Assembly (NCBI RefSeq): GCF_018847375.1
Contig: NZ_CP072036.1
Location: forward strand, 2,480,001-2,544,000
Origin: Akkermansia massiliensis
GTDB lineage: Bacteria > Verrucomicrobiota > Verrucomicrobiia > Verrucomicrobiales > Akkermansiaceae
Direction of reading: 5' to 3'
Length of the DNA stretch: 64,000 nt
The stretch's first letter is position 1; every line of letters starts with the position of its first letter. Below, piece by piece: positions 44,223 to 52,669 of this stretch. The position numbers and the translations under genes were made by a program. A model generated the notes under the pieces. It ran no database searches. It had not been told where the DNA came from and was given only the letters and a program-made list of their open reading frames with translations.

Positions 44223-44744
44223 TCAAGGCTTGAAGGTCCTCCCTTTTCCGTCCTGCCACGCCTTGAGCAGGGAGGCGTACATCTTGTTGAGCTGTTCCAG
44301 AGTGGCTACGCGGAACTCGACGGTATTCGTGTTCGGGTAAGCCTTGGCAACGGTAGTATCCGGATCAATGCTTCCTCCCGTCGCCCGGTTGACGGTGCCG
44401 GAACCGAGTTCCTTCGCCCGGTCGGTCACATTCTTAATGGCATTGATGCCGGAATTCTGCCCCAGGGGCTCCAGATAATAAAACTTGGTGGGCGTATTCC
44501 CCATGGTGACCAATGTCACTTCATACACCATGCACGCATTGTCCAGAATGTACTTGTGCTGCGCCACAGCCACAATCCGGCTGAGATGCACCACATACTG
44601 CCCCTCCGGAAAATTACCGATCCAGAACTGGCTCTGGTTGTAATCATCCGTAGACTGGGCAGGAGTTCCCGTCTTGGACTGAGCACAAAGCGGAGCCGCA
44701 GCACAAACGCAGAGCGCCAATGCGGAAAGGAGAAAACGTTTCAT
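44223..44744 (-). CDS. Small secreted protein of unknown function
   Basis: A 173-residue protein. MKRFLLSALALCVCAAAPLCAQ is a signal peptide, cleaved probably after CAQ. An ATG five codons earlier (44759) is possible. The mature part has WIGNFPEGQYVVHLSRIVAVAQHKYILDNACMVYEV split by short loops, then YYLEPLGQNSGINAIKNVTDRAKELG and TVEFRVATLEQLNKMYASLLKAW. No family recognised. Composition is typical for the chromosome, so it marks the edge of the AT-rich island beginning upstream of its start. Confidence 0.75.
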   Translation of the reverse strand: MKRFLLSALALCVCAAAPLCAQSKTGTPAQSTDDYNQSQFWIGNFPEGQYVVHLSRIVAVAQHKYILDNACMVYEVTLVTMGNTPTKFYYLEPLGQNSGINAIKNVTDRAKELGSGTVNRATGGSIDPDTTVAKAYPNTNTVEFRVATLEQLNKMYASLLKAWQDGKGRTFKP

Positions 44745-45059
44745 GGTTCTATTTAACATCAGTCGTTAGCTCGTGTGAAGGAAAATCTATTAAAGTACTC
44801 TGGACTCTAGTAGTATTTTGCATTGGTTATGTGTTAGTTATATTTACTATTTTGTGAATATATTGACTGAATTCTTCCATCATTAGGTAACCCATCCTCA
44901 TCACAGATTTAGGAGAGTTCATATTCCTTTTTATCTAATCTTAATTTTTTTATCGAATAGATATTGATTATCAATTTATTATAATTTTTTATAGGGGCGT
45001 GGGGGAATTATTAGAAAAAAAGAGTTGTCATTTATTATTTTTTTCTACATATTGTAAAT
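44745..45059. other. AT-rich intergenic region before the protease pair
   Basis: 315 bases, very AT-rich, without an open frame of note. It must hold the divergent promoters of the secreted-protein gene and the protease gene. The stretch 44935-45000 has many TTATT/AATTT tracts, but I cannot choose a promoter pair with any confidence. Confidence 0.5.
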
Positions 45060-45710
45060 ATGTTTGATTTTTCTAAGATTGTGTTACTCATTGGCAAAAT
45101 AGATCCATTATCCAAAATGTTGTCGTTACTCGGTACAGGATTTATTGTATCTAATGATGGAAAAATTATTACGGCACGTCATGTCGTGGGTGATTCAGAA
45201 GAAGGGTTATGTGTACTGTTACCTCATATTAATTCCATAAACGATTATCAAGACTGCTCAGATAGTTCATGTCGTCCAGTAGACGCAAAAATAGAAGATA
45301 TTAATCCTATAACTGATTTATGTGTATTAAAAGCAAATCTAACATTCCGAGGCAATCTGCCTTTTTTAGAATCACTAGACAACATTCTTGTTGGCGATAG
45401 AGTCGGTATACTTGGATTTCCCCACTGTGTAATGGCGAGAAGAGTTTTAACGTATCAAGAAACGGAAATAGGGGCAAAAATGCTTCTTGAAACTTCAGGT
45501 ATAAAATCAAAATATGCGACAATAAACATACAAACACGCCCTGGACAATCAGGATCAATGGTATTTAATTGCAAAAATGGAAGAATTGTTGGATTATTAA
45601 TTGGAGCATATGCTACAGATTGTGGAATAAACATAGCTGGAATTAATCCTCATGAACTTAACCAAACATCTTATTGTATCTCTGCAAATCATATTAAAGA
45701 AATGTTATGA
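45060..45710 (+). CDS. Cytoplasmic trypsin-like serine protease
   Basis: A 216-residue chymotrypsin-fold protease without signal peptide. GTGFIVSNDGKIITARHVV contains His41, ITDLCVLK gives Asp86, and TRPGQSGSMVFN gives the nucleophile Ser164 (GQSG in place of GNSGG). GDRVGILGFPHC is also typical of trypsin-like (HtrA/S1C) domains. No PDZ domain follows. The gene is far more AT-rich than the chromosome and its ATGA overlaps the start of the next gene, so the two are translationally coupled. Small cytoplasmic trypsin-like proteases paired with small partner genes are known from bacterial conflict systems; that link here is inference. Confidence 0.85.
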   Translation: MFDFSKIVLLIGKIDPLSKMLSLLGTGFIVSNDGKIITARHVVGDSEEGLCVLLPHINSINDYQDCSDSSCRPVDAKIEDINPITDLCVLKANLTFRGNLPFLESLDNILVGDRVGILGFPHCVMARRVLTYQETEIGAKMLLETSGIKSKYATINIQTRPGQSGSMVFNCKNGRIVGLLIGAYATDCGINIAGINPHELNQTSYCISANHIKEML

Positions 45711-46147
45711 TTGAAATTGAACAAATATCTTGCTCTGACATTTATCCGATTCTTAAATCATATCAAAGAAATATAATAGAAAAATTAGTCTCTGCATATG
45801 GCATAGAAAAAGCAGCAGAATTATGGATAACATCAAAGGGGCCTATACAAACTGCACGATTTGGAGGAGTTTCTTGTGATTCAGATAATAGCAAATCATA
45901 TTGGAAACGGATTAAAAATGAATTTGATAAACTTGTTTGTGGAAGTAGCGAATATACTGAAGAACAAAAGAAGTTTCTAACAACAGGAAAATCTATTGGG
46001 ACAGGATGTATGGTTTCTTTTGCCAATTACTTATCTCCATTAATTGGATTGTCCTCTTCCATATTAGTTCCTACACTTTTATTACTTTTATGCTCAGCAT
46101 CCAAAATAGGGTTAAAGGCGTATTGTTCTAATAAAAATATTTCTTAA
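45707..46147 (+). CDS. Small membrane-associated partner of the trypsin-like protease, unknown family
   Basis: A 146-residue protein that starts inside the stop codon of the protease gene (4-bp ATGA overlap). The first about 95 residues are soluble and mostly helical (IYPILKSYQRNIIEKLVSAYG, KSYWKRIKNEFDKLVCG). Residues about 97-138 are hydrophobic (GTGCMVSFANYLSPLIGLSSS, ILVPTLLLLLCSASKIGL) and probably form two helices or a hairpin in the membrane. I do not recognise the family. Possible roles are membrane anchor, substrate, inhibitor, or an effector activated by cleavage. The gene shares the low G+C of the protease. Confidence 0.7.
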   Translation: MIEIEQISCSDIYPILKSYQRNIIEKLVSAYGIEKAAELWITSKGPIQTARFGGVSCDSDNSKSYWKRIKNEFDKLVCGSSEYTEEQKKFLTTGKSIGTGCMVSFANYLSPLIGLSSSILVPTLLLLLCSASKIGLKAYCSNKNIS

Positions 46148-46321
46148 TAGAAATACATATTCATTTTATTTTCCTTGCTCCTTTTGGAAATATTAATCTT
46201 GCCAATCCTCCATGCATTCTCCAAGCTGATACGATGCTCTATATCAATATTTATCCAAATATATTTAAAATTTTATTGGATGTTTTCTATTATTGATGGT
46301 TGATCATATTATCTTTTGCTA
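46148..46321. other. AT-rich gap between the protease pair and the decayed duplicate
   Basis: About 170 bases of AT-rich DNA with no gene, hairpin or promoter that I can support. It marks the right edge of the AT-rich island: sequence matching the alkylsulfatase gene begins at about 46322. Confidence 0.4.
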
Positions 46322-46422
46322 TAAACGCGGGTTCACTCTATCGGGGACCGGTTTATCCTTGGTAAAGTTAAAGGAAGAGATGTCAAAGATCCTCCGCTCC
46401 TTCTTGTTTTTAATATCAGTTT
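46322..46422 (-). pseudogene. Fragment of a duplicated alkylsulfatase gene
   Basis: About 100 bp matching, with scattered substitutions, the antisense of the sulfatase gene at about 48974-49070. The shared words CCGGTTT.TCCTTGGTAAAG and GAGATGTCAAAGA are easy to see. Only this piece of the N-terminal coding region remains; the 5' end, signal peptide and promoter are gone. It is joined directly to a copy of the rppH upstream region, so a deletion of about 350 bp occurred inside the duplicated segment. Confidence 0.7.
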
Positions 46423-46630
46423 TTTATGGATATTTAACGGAAAATTTTACCACCAAGGATAGAGTCTTTGTTTTTTATATTACTTATCCTACTGATGGGT
46501 GTGATTTATATCCGGAGTTGTTTGGAAGGGGGAATAAAGTGTCTGTATTCGGTCCTTTTTACATGACCCAAGCAAACTTGTAGAAGAACATGGCTGGAAA
46601 TGCCAGAGAAGTTGTGCTAGATAAAAAGGC

Positions 46631-47030
46631 ATGGAAAGATTGTATGGCGGGGTTGATGGTCCGGGAGGACGGAAAGCTGCTGGTTTGTGAACGTTCCGGA
46701 CAGAAAGGGGCCTGGCAGTTTCCCCAAGGAGGGATTGATCCGGCGGAAACGGCTCTGGGGGCCGTGAAGCGGGAAGTCCGGGAAGAAGTGGGATTTTTGC
46801 CGTCCCAGTATGATCTTATGGAGTCCCGGGACGGGTATCGTTATGATTATCCGCCGGAGGTGCTGGATTATGTCCGTGAGAAAAGGCAACAGCCTTTTGT
46901 GGGGCAGGAGCAGAAGTATTTCCTGCACTGACTGCATGCTGACGCTCCGGAGCCCAGCCTGGACCACCGGGAGTTCTGTGCCTACAGGTGGATAGTCCCT
47001 TCCGAGTTCAAGAAGGAAGTGTGGGGTTGA
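46631..47030 (+). pseudogene. Decayed duplicate of rppH (Nudix RNA pyrophosphohydrolase)
   Basis: It is closely similar to the intact rppH at 49634. Compared with it: 11 bases are missing after GATTGTAT near 46645, which shifts the frame from the original start; a TGA stands at 46929-46931 where the intact copy has TGC-GG; and about 24 bases are missing near the 3' end between two GAGTTCA words. The Nudix box itself (GAWQFPQGGIDP, AVKREVREEVGFLP) is still readable in the frame that opens at 46590. The gene cannot make the normal protein. Confidence 0.85.
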
Positions 47031-47242
47031 GTGCTGGAGTCTGGGAACCCCTTGGAAAAAGAGGGAATAGAGCCACTTGATGAGTTCTTCTTTGAGTAAG
47101 GGGTATGTAGCAATAGCACCAATTGATATAGTAAATGATAATGTAGTAATGGGGGTATATTTTAACAAAGCTGCAACTATGGTATGCTGATACCAAGGAA
47201 CGGAGGAGCTTGTTCGCTCTGTGCCAGGAATATATACAAAAA
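47031..47242. other. Non-coding remnant region
   Basis: About 210 bases between the decayed rppH copy and the sulfatase terminator. Similarity to the intact rppH 3' end fades within the first bases. No gene, RNA or repeat that I can support. Confidence 0.4.
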
Positions 47243-47275
47243 ACCGCTTTCCCAGGCTCTGGGGAAAACGGCTTC
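47243..47275 (-). terminator. Terminator of the alkylsulfatase gene
   Basis: On the minus strand AAGCCGTTTTCCCCAG pairs with CTGGGAAAGCGGTT, with one mismatch and a bulge, followed by TTTTTTGTATA. It lies about 25 bases after the sulfatase stop codon. Confidence 0.75.
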
Positions 47276-47296
47276 ATTAAAAAAAGACAATGAATG

Positions 47297-49285
47297 TCAG
47301 GGTTCTATGATGTTGAAGTTTCCATTGAACTTGTCCATGCATCCGATCAGTTCCTTGAATTTGTCCGTATTGCCTTCGATCTTGATCATGCCCTTGTCCA
47401 GGACTTCCTTCAAGGGCATGGCCTGCATGGCAATAAGGGTGAAGTTGAGCTTGTCTCCGGTAATTACTGCATCAGGATGATCGACCGGTTTTCCTTCTCG
47501 GTACATCAGTACTTCGTCCTCAACCCAGAAGCCGTATGGTTTTCCGTTTTGGTCTATCCAGTTGAAAGCGAGCTTTTTCCCTTTGGATTTCTCGGCATTG
47601 AGACTGATGCCCATGTAGTCAAACAGCATTTCCGGCGTGAGGTTGGACAGAATATCCTTGGATACAAGATCCAGAGGGTTCTGAAGCAGACCGTTTCTCA
47701 GTTCGTAGGCTCCGACGAGAAATTCGTTGCGCCAGGGGCCGGATTCCGCCTGGTAGCCAAGCTGTTCAAGAGCGTCCGCCGCCAGATTTCTTGCCTTGCT
47801 GTTTTGGGGATCGGCAAAAACCACGTGCTTTAATACTTCGGCAGTCCAGCGGTAGTCTCCCTTGTCAAAGGCCTTTTGGGCATTGTCTATCATTTTGTCG
47901 GCACCTCCCGCCAGTTCCACATAGCGCTTGGCCGCTTCCACGGGCGGCAGGGCATACAGGTTTGCCGGGTTGCCGTCATACCAGCCCATGTACCGTTGAT
48001 AAATGGCTTTGGCGTTGTGGTTCAGCGTGCCGTAATAACCCCGGAAGTACCATTCCTTATCGATTTCCGGCGGCAGCTTGATCATTTCCGCAATTTCTAC
48101 AGGCGTATATCCTTTGTTAATCAGGTTCAACGTCCGGTCGTGCATGTATTTGTAGCCGTTGCGTTCCTTGGCCAGGAACTGGCTGATGCGTTCTTTCCCC
48201 CATCTCGGCCAGTGGTGCTGTGCGAATAAGACTTCCGTTTTGTCTCCATAACGCTGGATGGCTTCATCAAGAGCCTTCCACCAGTTGCTTGCGTCCCGAA
48301 CCTTGGCTCCTCTCAGGGTATAAAGGTTATGCATGGTGTGGGTCGCGTCCTCCGCACTGCAAAGCGCCTTGAATTGAGGAAGATACATCAGCATTTCAGA
48401 AGGGGCTTCCGTTCCGGGGGCCATCATGAATTCCATCTCCACTCCGTCTATCGTTCTTGTTTCACCCGTTTTGGTGATTGTATCGGTAGGCGGAATGACT
48501 GTAATGGTTCCGCTGGAGCTGGCGGTTCCCAGGCCGGAGCCTACGGTACCCTCCGGCCCCTTGTTAAAGGGCGCTGCATACATGTACGTGGAGCGTCTCC
48601 CCATGGCATTGCCGGCATAGACGTTTTCGGAAACGGCTTCTTTCAGGAATCCCTCCGGCGCCAGTATCTGCGTTTTACCGGATTTGACGTCTTGCTCCGA
48701 TATTACTCCCTTGACTCCGCCAAAGTGGTCGACATGGGAGTGCGTGTATACAACTGCCTTGACCGGACGTTTCCCAGTCTCCGGCTGTTCCACTTCCCGA
48801 TAGTAGAGGTCAAGCCCCGCTTTTGCGGTTTCTTCCGAGATGAGGGGGTCAATGATGATGAGGCCTTCCTTTCCTTCGATGATGGTCATGTTAGAAAGAT
48901 CAAACCCGCGAATCTGGTAGATGCCGTCCATGACCTTGAACAGCCCGCTTTTGGCATTGAGCTGGGAAACGCGCCATAAACTCGGGTTCACCGTATCAGG
49001 GGCCGGTTTGTCCTTGGTAAAGTCAAAGGCAGAGATGTCAAAGACTGTCCGTCCCTCCTTGTTTTTAATGTTCGGGTCCTTGAGGGTTGCCATGAATCCC
49101 TTTTCAGCATCCTGAAAGTCTTGTTTGTCGTTCTCGTCCAGGCCATGAGCGCCGAGAAATTTTTGGTTGTATTCAATAGTATGGCTTGTCGCCTTTTTAG
49201 GCTGCTCTGCGCCCTGGGCGCCTATGCCTCCTCCTGCGAACATTGCCAGCAACATGGCAGCGAAATAATTGATTTTTATTTTCAT
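47297..49285 (-). CDS. Exported linear alkylsulfatase (SdsA1/YjcS family, metallo-beta-lactamase fold)
   Basis: A 662-residue enzyme. A signal peptide (MKIKINYFAAMLLAMFAGGGIGAQG) sends it to the periplasm. The zinc motif THSHVDHFGG lies at residues 181-190, preceded by LIIIDPLISEETA. Further ligands lie in MYLPQFKALCSAED and FAQHHWPRWG. The middle helical domain (NANLYALPP-like WYDGNPANLYALPPVEAAKRY, split here) mediates dimerisation in SdsA1, and the last about 130 residues are an SCP2-like lipid-binding domain (AFNWIDQNGKPYGFWVED). It releases sulfate from primary alkyl sulfates such as SDS. In a gut bacterium the natural substrate may be a host or dietary sulfate ester. It is divergent from rppH. 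Confidence 0.92.
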   Translation of the reverse strand: MKIKINYFAAMLLAMFAGGGIGAQGAEQPKKATSHTIEYNQKFLGAHGLDENDKQDFQDAEKGFMATLKDPNIKNKEGRTVFDISAFDFTKDKPAPDTVNPSLWRVSQLNAKSGLFKVMDGIYQIRGFDLSNMTIIEGKEGLIIIDPLISEETAKAGLDLYYREVEQPETGKRPVKAVVYTHSHVDHFGGVKGVISEQDVKSGKTQILAPEGFLKEAVSENVYAGNAMGRRSTYMYAAPFNKGPEGTVGSGLGTASSSGTITVIPPTDTITKTGETRTIDGVEMEFMMAPGTEAPSEMLMYLPQFKALCSAEDATHTMHNLYTLRGAKVRDASNWWKALDEAIQRYGDKTEVLFAQHHWPRWGKERISQFLAKERNGYKYMHDRTLNLINKGYTPVEIAEMIKLPPEIDKEWYFRGYYGTLNHNAKAIYQRYMGWYDGNPANLYALPPVEAAKRYVELAGGADKMIDNAQKAFDKGDYRWTAEVLKHVVFADPQNSKARNLAADALEQLGYQAESGPWRNEFLVGAYELRNGLLQNPLDLVSKDILSNLTPEMLFDYMGISLNAEKSKGKKLAFNWIDQNGKPYGFWVEDEVLMYREGKPVDHPDAVITGDKLNFTLIAMQAMPLKEVLDKGMIKIEGNTDKFKELIGCMDKFNGNFNIIEP

Positions 49286-49424
49286 GATCAGTTTTTATTA
49301 ACGGGACGTGAAAAGTAAAAGAGCGGCCAGTCAGCCAGTTTTCACCTTGCAGGAAAATAGACTTGCCGTTAAAGAACAATGTTCGGAAAATGGCAGTATG
49401 TTAATGTTTGACTACCAGAGTTTT

Positions 49425-49633
49425 CTGGATATTTAACAGGAAATTCCACAACCAGGTAGGGTGTCTTTTGTTTTTTTATATTACTTATCCTGCTGATGGG
49501 TTGTGATTTATATCCGGAGTTGTTTGGCGGGGAGAATAAAGTGTCTGTATCCGAGTCATTTTTACATGCCTGTAGCAAATTTGTGGAAGAACATGGCTGG
49601 AAATGCAGGGAATGTTGTGCTAGGTAAGAAGGC
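49425..49633. repeat. Intact copy of the duplicated rppH upstream region
   Basis: Closely similar to 46424-46630, sharing words such as TATTACTTATCCT, GTGATTTATATCCGGAGTTG and GAAGAACATGGCTGGAAATG. This is the segment from which, or together with which, the decayed copy arose. It contains the presumed promoters of rppH. The remaining gap 49286-49424 shows nothing else. Confidence 0.7.
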
Positions 49634-50110
49634 ATGGAAAGATTGTATCGTCCCAATGTGGCGGGGCTGTTGGTCCGGGAGGACGGAAAGCTGCTGGTTT
49701 GCGAACGTTCCAGGCAGAAAGGGGCCTGGCAGTTCCCTCAGGGGGGGATTGATCCGGGAGAAACTGCCACGGAGGCAGTGAAGCGGGAAGTCCGGGAGGA
49801 AGTGGGGTTCCTGCCGTCCCAGTATGATGTTGTGGAATCCCGGGGCGGGTACCGTTACGATTATCCGCCGGAGGTGCTGGATTACGTCCGCGAGAAGCGG
49901 CAGCAGCCTTTTGTGGGGCAGGAGCAGGAGTATTTCCTGTGCCGGCTGCATGCGGACGCCCCGGAGCCCAGCCTGGACCACTGGGAGTTCTGCGCCTGCA
50001 AATGGATAGCTCCCTCCGAGTTCAGGCTGGAGTGGCTGCCGGAGTTCAAGAAGGAGGTGTACGCCAGGGTGCTGGCGGATTTCTTCAATGTCCGGGCACG
50101 GGATAAGTGA
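49634..50110 (+). CDS. rppH: RNA pyrophosphohydrolase (Nudix, RppH-like)
   Basis: A 158-residue Nudix enzyme of RppH length. MERLYRPNVAGLLVREDGKLLVCERS, GAWQFPQGGIDPGETATEAVKREVREEVGFLP (Nudix box with REVREEVGF, written here in overlapping parts), and WIAPSEFRLEWLPEFKKEVYARVL are RppH hallmarks. It removes pyrophosphate from 5' triphosphorylated mRNA to start decay; alternatively it could hydrolyse dinucleoside polyphosphates. AAGAAGG lies just upstream of the ATG. Its end overlaps the convergent meaB by 26 bp. A decayed second copy lies at 46631. Confidence 0.88.
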   Translation: MERLYRPNVAGLLVREDGKLLVCERSRQKGAWQFPQGGIDPGETATEAVKREVREEVGFLPSQYDVVESRGGYRYDYPPEVLDYVREKRQQPFVGQEQEYFLCRLHADAPEPSLDHWEFCACKWIAPSEFRLEWLPEFKKEVYARVLADFFNVRARDK

Positions 50111-51104
50111 AGTGGCTCAGCAGGTCGTGCGCGGCGGAGACGGGGTCCATCTTGTCCCCGGCCACCATGTTTTCCAGGACGGGCATGCGGGACGCCACGG
50201 CGGGATGCTGTTCAAAGGCGGTGAGCAGGGCTTCATGCACCAGGGCCTGAACCCATGAGAGGGATTGGTTCCGGCGGCGGTTGTACCAGAAGCCGGATTC
50301 CTTCATGCTGTCCCGGAAGCGGAAGAGCGTTTCTTCAATGGTGTCCAGTCCGCGCCCTTCCAGGGAGGAGCAGGTGAGGACGGAGGGAGTCCAGCCGGGG
50401 GTGGGGCTTTGCAGGTAATGGAGCACCATTTTCAGTTCCTGGCAGTGGGCCGCCGCGCGCTGGCGGTTGTCGCCGTCGTCCTTGGTGACTACCAGGATGT
50501 CCGCCAGCTCCATGATGCCGCGCTTGATGCCCTGGAGGTCGTCTCCGGCTCCGGTGATGAGCAGGAGCATGAAGATGTCCACCATGGAACGGACGGTGGT
50601 TTCCGACTGGCCGACGCCGACGGTTTCAATGAGGATGATGTCAAAGCCCGCGGCTTCGCACGCGATCATGGTTTCACGCGTTTTTCTGGCTACGCCGCCC
50701 AGGGAGCCGCCGGAGGGGGAAGGGCGGATGAAGGCGTTTTCCTCCCCGGAGAGTTCTTCCATGCGGGTTTTGTCCCCCATGATGGAACCGCGGGAAACGG
50801 AAGAGGACGGGTCAATGGCCAGCACGGCCACCTTGAAGCCTTTTTTGCACAGGTAGGTGCCGAAGGCTTCAATGAAGGAGGATTTGCCCGCGCCGGGAAC
50901 GCCCGTGATGCCGATGCGGACGGCATTGCCCGAATGGGGCAGGAGCTTGGAGATGAGCGCCCGTGAGGCTTCCTGGTCTTTAGCGGCGTTGCTTTCTACC
51001 AGGGTGATGGCCCTTCCCAGCAGGGCGCGGTTCCCGGCCAGGACTCCCTGGGCCAGTTCTTCTACGGAGGGGCGGTGCGGACGTGCAAATTTAGTGCTGC
51101 TCAT
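50085..51104 (-). CDS. meaB: Methylmalonyl-CoA mutase-associated GTPase (MeaB/ArgK)
   Basis: A 339-residue G3E GTPase. Walker A GITGVPGAGKSSFIEAFG, LAIDPSSSVSRGSIMGDKTRM, switch region IETVGVGQSE, and the base-recognition VVTKDDGDN (an NKxD-like motif) are all present. MeaB loads and protects adenosylcobalamin in methylmalonyl-CoA mutase. The ATG at 51102-51104 (MSSTKFARPHRP) is chosen; an upstream in-frame start adds 27 unlikely residues and overlaps the GH20 gene. The mutase itself is not in this window. Its presence agrees with propionate formation via succinate, to which the carboxyltransferase at 30626 may also belong. Confidence 0.92.
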   Translation of the reverse strand: MSSTKFARPHRPSVEELAQGVLAGNRALLGRAITLVESNAAKDQEASRALISKLLPHSGNAVRIGITGVPGAGKSSFIEAFGTYLCKKGFKVAVLAIDPSSSVSRGSIMGDKTRMEELSGEENAFIRPSPSGGSLGGVARKTRETMIACEAAGFDIILIETVGVGQSETTVRSMVDIFMLLLITGAGDDLQGIKRGIMELADILVVTKDDGDNRQRAAAHCQELKMVLHYLQSPTPGWTPSVLTCSSLEGRGLDTIEETLFRFRDSMKESGFWYNRRRNQSLSWVQALVHEALLTAFEQHPAVASRMPVLENMVAGDKMDPVSAAHDLLSHFTYPVPGH

Positions 51105-51120
51105 GGATAGAGAATGCGGA

Positions 51121-52602
51121 TTATTTGAAAGGGGGTTCGTTTTCCTTGGTGCGCTCCATATCGTAGTTGAAACGTTTGAGGACAAATTGGCGCTGATCGG
51201 CCAGCTTGCGCTGGAAGTTTTCCCAGGAACGCACGTTCATTGGTGACCAGCCCGCTTCCGCAATGGCGCAGGCGCGGGGGTAGGTGCGGTAAAGCAGGTG
51301 GTTCAGGGTGGGGAGCTGTTCCGCCCACATGGTAGCCTGAACGCCGATGATATGGTCTGTTTCCTGCTCCGGCCTGCCGTAGGCGGGGTTCAGCTTGTAG
51401 CTTTGCTCCAGCGTAGTGGTGGGCATCCAGCCCCGGTTGTCCTGGCCGGGAATCTGGGGGTAGTCCAGATAGCAGTGTTCCCCGGCGGCGATGATGAGGG
51501 GAAGGCCCTGCTTTTTCGTTTCCGTGATGGTGGAGGGCGTCAAGCCCATGCGCCAGGTGAAGACGGTGTCTCCCTTGCGGTAAACGCTGGCCTGGGCCCA
51601 CGGCTTTTCATACCAGAAGATGGGCTTTTTGCCGCGCGCGGCGAGCATGGAGGCCATTTTCGCTTCAAATTCCTTCAGTTCCTCGTGGACGTCCTTCATT
51701 CCCTTCTGCTGGCGGTATTTGACGCTGAGAGGGCATTTTTCCCAGGTTTTTTCCAGCGGGGCTTCGTCGCCGCCCAGGTGAACCATGGTGGACGGAAAGA
51801 TGTCCCTGAGCTCGTCAAAGACGGCGGCATAGAATTTCCATATTTCCGGCTTGTGGGGGCATACCAGGTACAAGCCCACACCGCCGGTCGTGCTGACTTT
51901 CGTGTTGTGGTCTGGAAAGCAGAAGAATTCCGGATAGGCGGCGGCCAACGCCTGGTTGTGGCCCGGCATGTCTATTTCCGGGATGACCTCAATGCCGCGC
52001 GCGGCGCAGTACGCCACCAGGTCTTTCAGTTCCTGCCTGGTGTACATTCCTTCGTGGGGAGTGCCGTTGCCGAAGCTTTCCGCCCGTTTGGAAGAGATGC
52101 TTTTCAGTTTGGGATAGCCCGGCACAGGCAGGCGCCAGCCCTGGTCGTCCGTCAGGTGGAGCTGGAGCTTGTTGAATTTATAGTAGGCCATCAGGTCCAC
52201 GAATTTCTTCAGGTCCTTGATGGGGATGAAGTGGCGCGCAGGGTCCACCATCATGCCGCGCCACGGGTAGCGCGGCTTGTCCTTGATGACTCCGCAGGGA
52301 ATGCCTTCCGGATGCGCCGCCAGCTGGTCCTGGAGCTGCTGGAGGGTGACCAGTCCGTAGATACGGCCCTCTTTCCCGCCGGAAGAGAGGTGCACTCCCT
52401 GCGGGGTGACGGTGAGCTGGTAGGCGTCCTTGCCCAGGGAAGGAGAAGTTTTGTCGGAGAGAAGCTTCAAGGTCCTGGTGGCGTTCCGCTTCAGCTCCGT
52501 TTTCTCCGGCTCCGGAATAATACTGTATTTTTCTGCTGGTGCGGCACACGCCATGGATGCAGAGAAGGCTGTGCAGGCCAGGAGGTAGATCAGTTTAAAC
52601 AT
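51121..52602 (-). CDS. Secreted GH20 beta-N-acetylhexosaminidase (copy A)
   Basis: A 493-residue glycosidase. The ATG at 52600-52602 gives MFKLIYLLACTAFSASMACA, a signal peptide. Residues about 20-130 are the GH20b domain (YSIIPEPEKTELKRN). The catalytic TIM barrel starts at RGMMVDPARHFIPI and carries the Asp-Glu pair in VHLGGDEAPLEKTW. The end has the conserved WAEQLPTLNHLLYRTYPRACAIAEAGW, split in family terms into the sugar-binding Trp and its neighbours. It removes terminal GlcNAc or GalNAc by substrate-assisted catalysis, as expected for mucin-glycan breakdown. Its start is 68 bp downstream of a close paralog's stop. Confidence 0.94.
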   Translation of the reverse strand: MFKLIYLLACTAFSASMACAAPAEKYSIIPEPEKTELKRNATRTLKLLSDKTSPSLGKDAYQLTVTPQGVHLSSGGKEGRIYGLVTLQQLQDQLAAHPEGIPCGVIKDKPRYPWRGMMVDPARHFIPIKDLKKFVDLMAYYKFNKLQLHLTDDQGWRLPVPGYPKLKSISSKRAESFGNGTPHEGMYTRQELKDLVAYCAARGIEVIPEIDMPGHNQALAAAYPEFFCFPDHNTKVSTTGGVGLYLVCPHKPEIWKFYAAVFDELRDIFPSTMVHLGGDEAPLEKTWEKCPLSVKYRQQKGMKDVHEELKEFEAKMASMLAARGKKPIFWYEKPWAQASVYRKGDTVFTWRMGLTPSTITETKKQGLPLIIAAGEHCYLDYPQIPGQDNRGWMPTTTLEQSYKLNPAYGRPEQETDHIIGVQATMWAEQLPTLNHLLYRTYPRACAIAEAGWSPMNVRSWENFQRKLADQRQFVLKRFNYDMERTKENEPPFK

Positions 52603-52669
52603 GACGGAGGGCTTTTTCAGAAGAGATTCTATCATGGAGAATCAGGAGTGATAAGGAAAAACGGCGGAA

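Noticed and set aside
46293..46583. A 96-residue open frame overlapping the decayed duplicate
   Set aside because: It runs through the sulfatase fragment in antisense and the rppH upstream region, and has no independent support.
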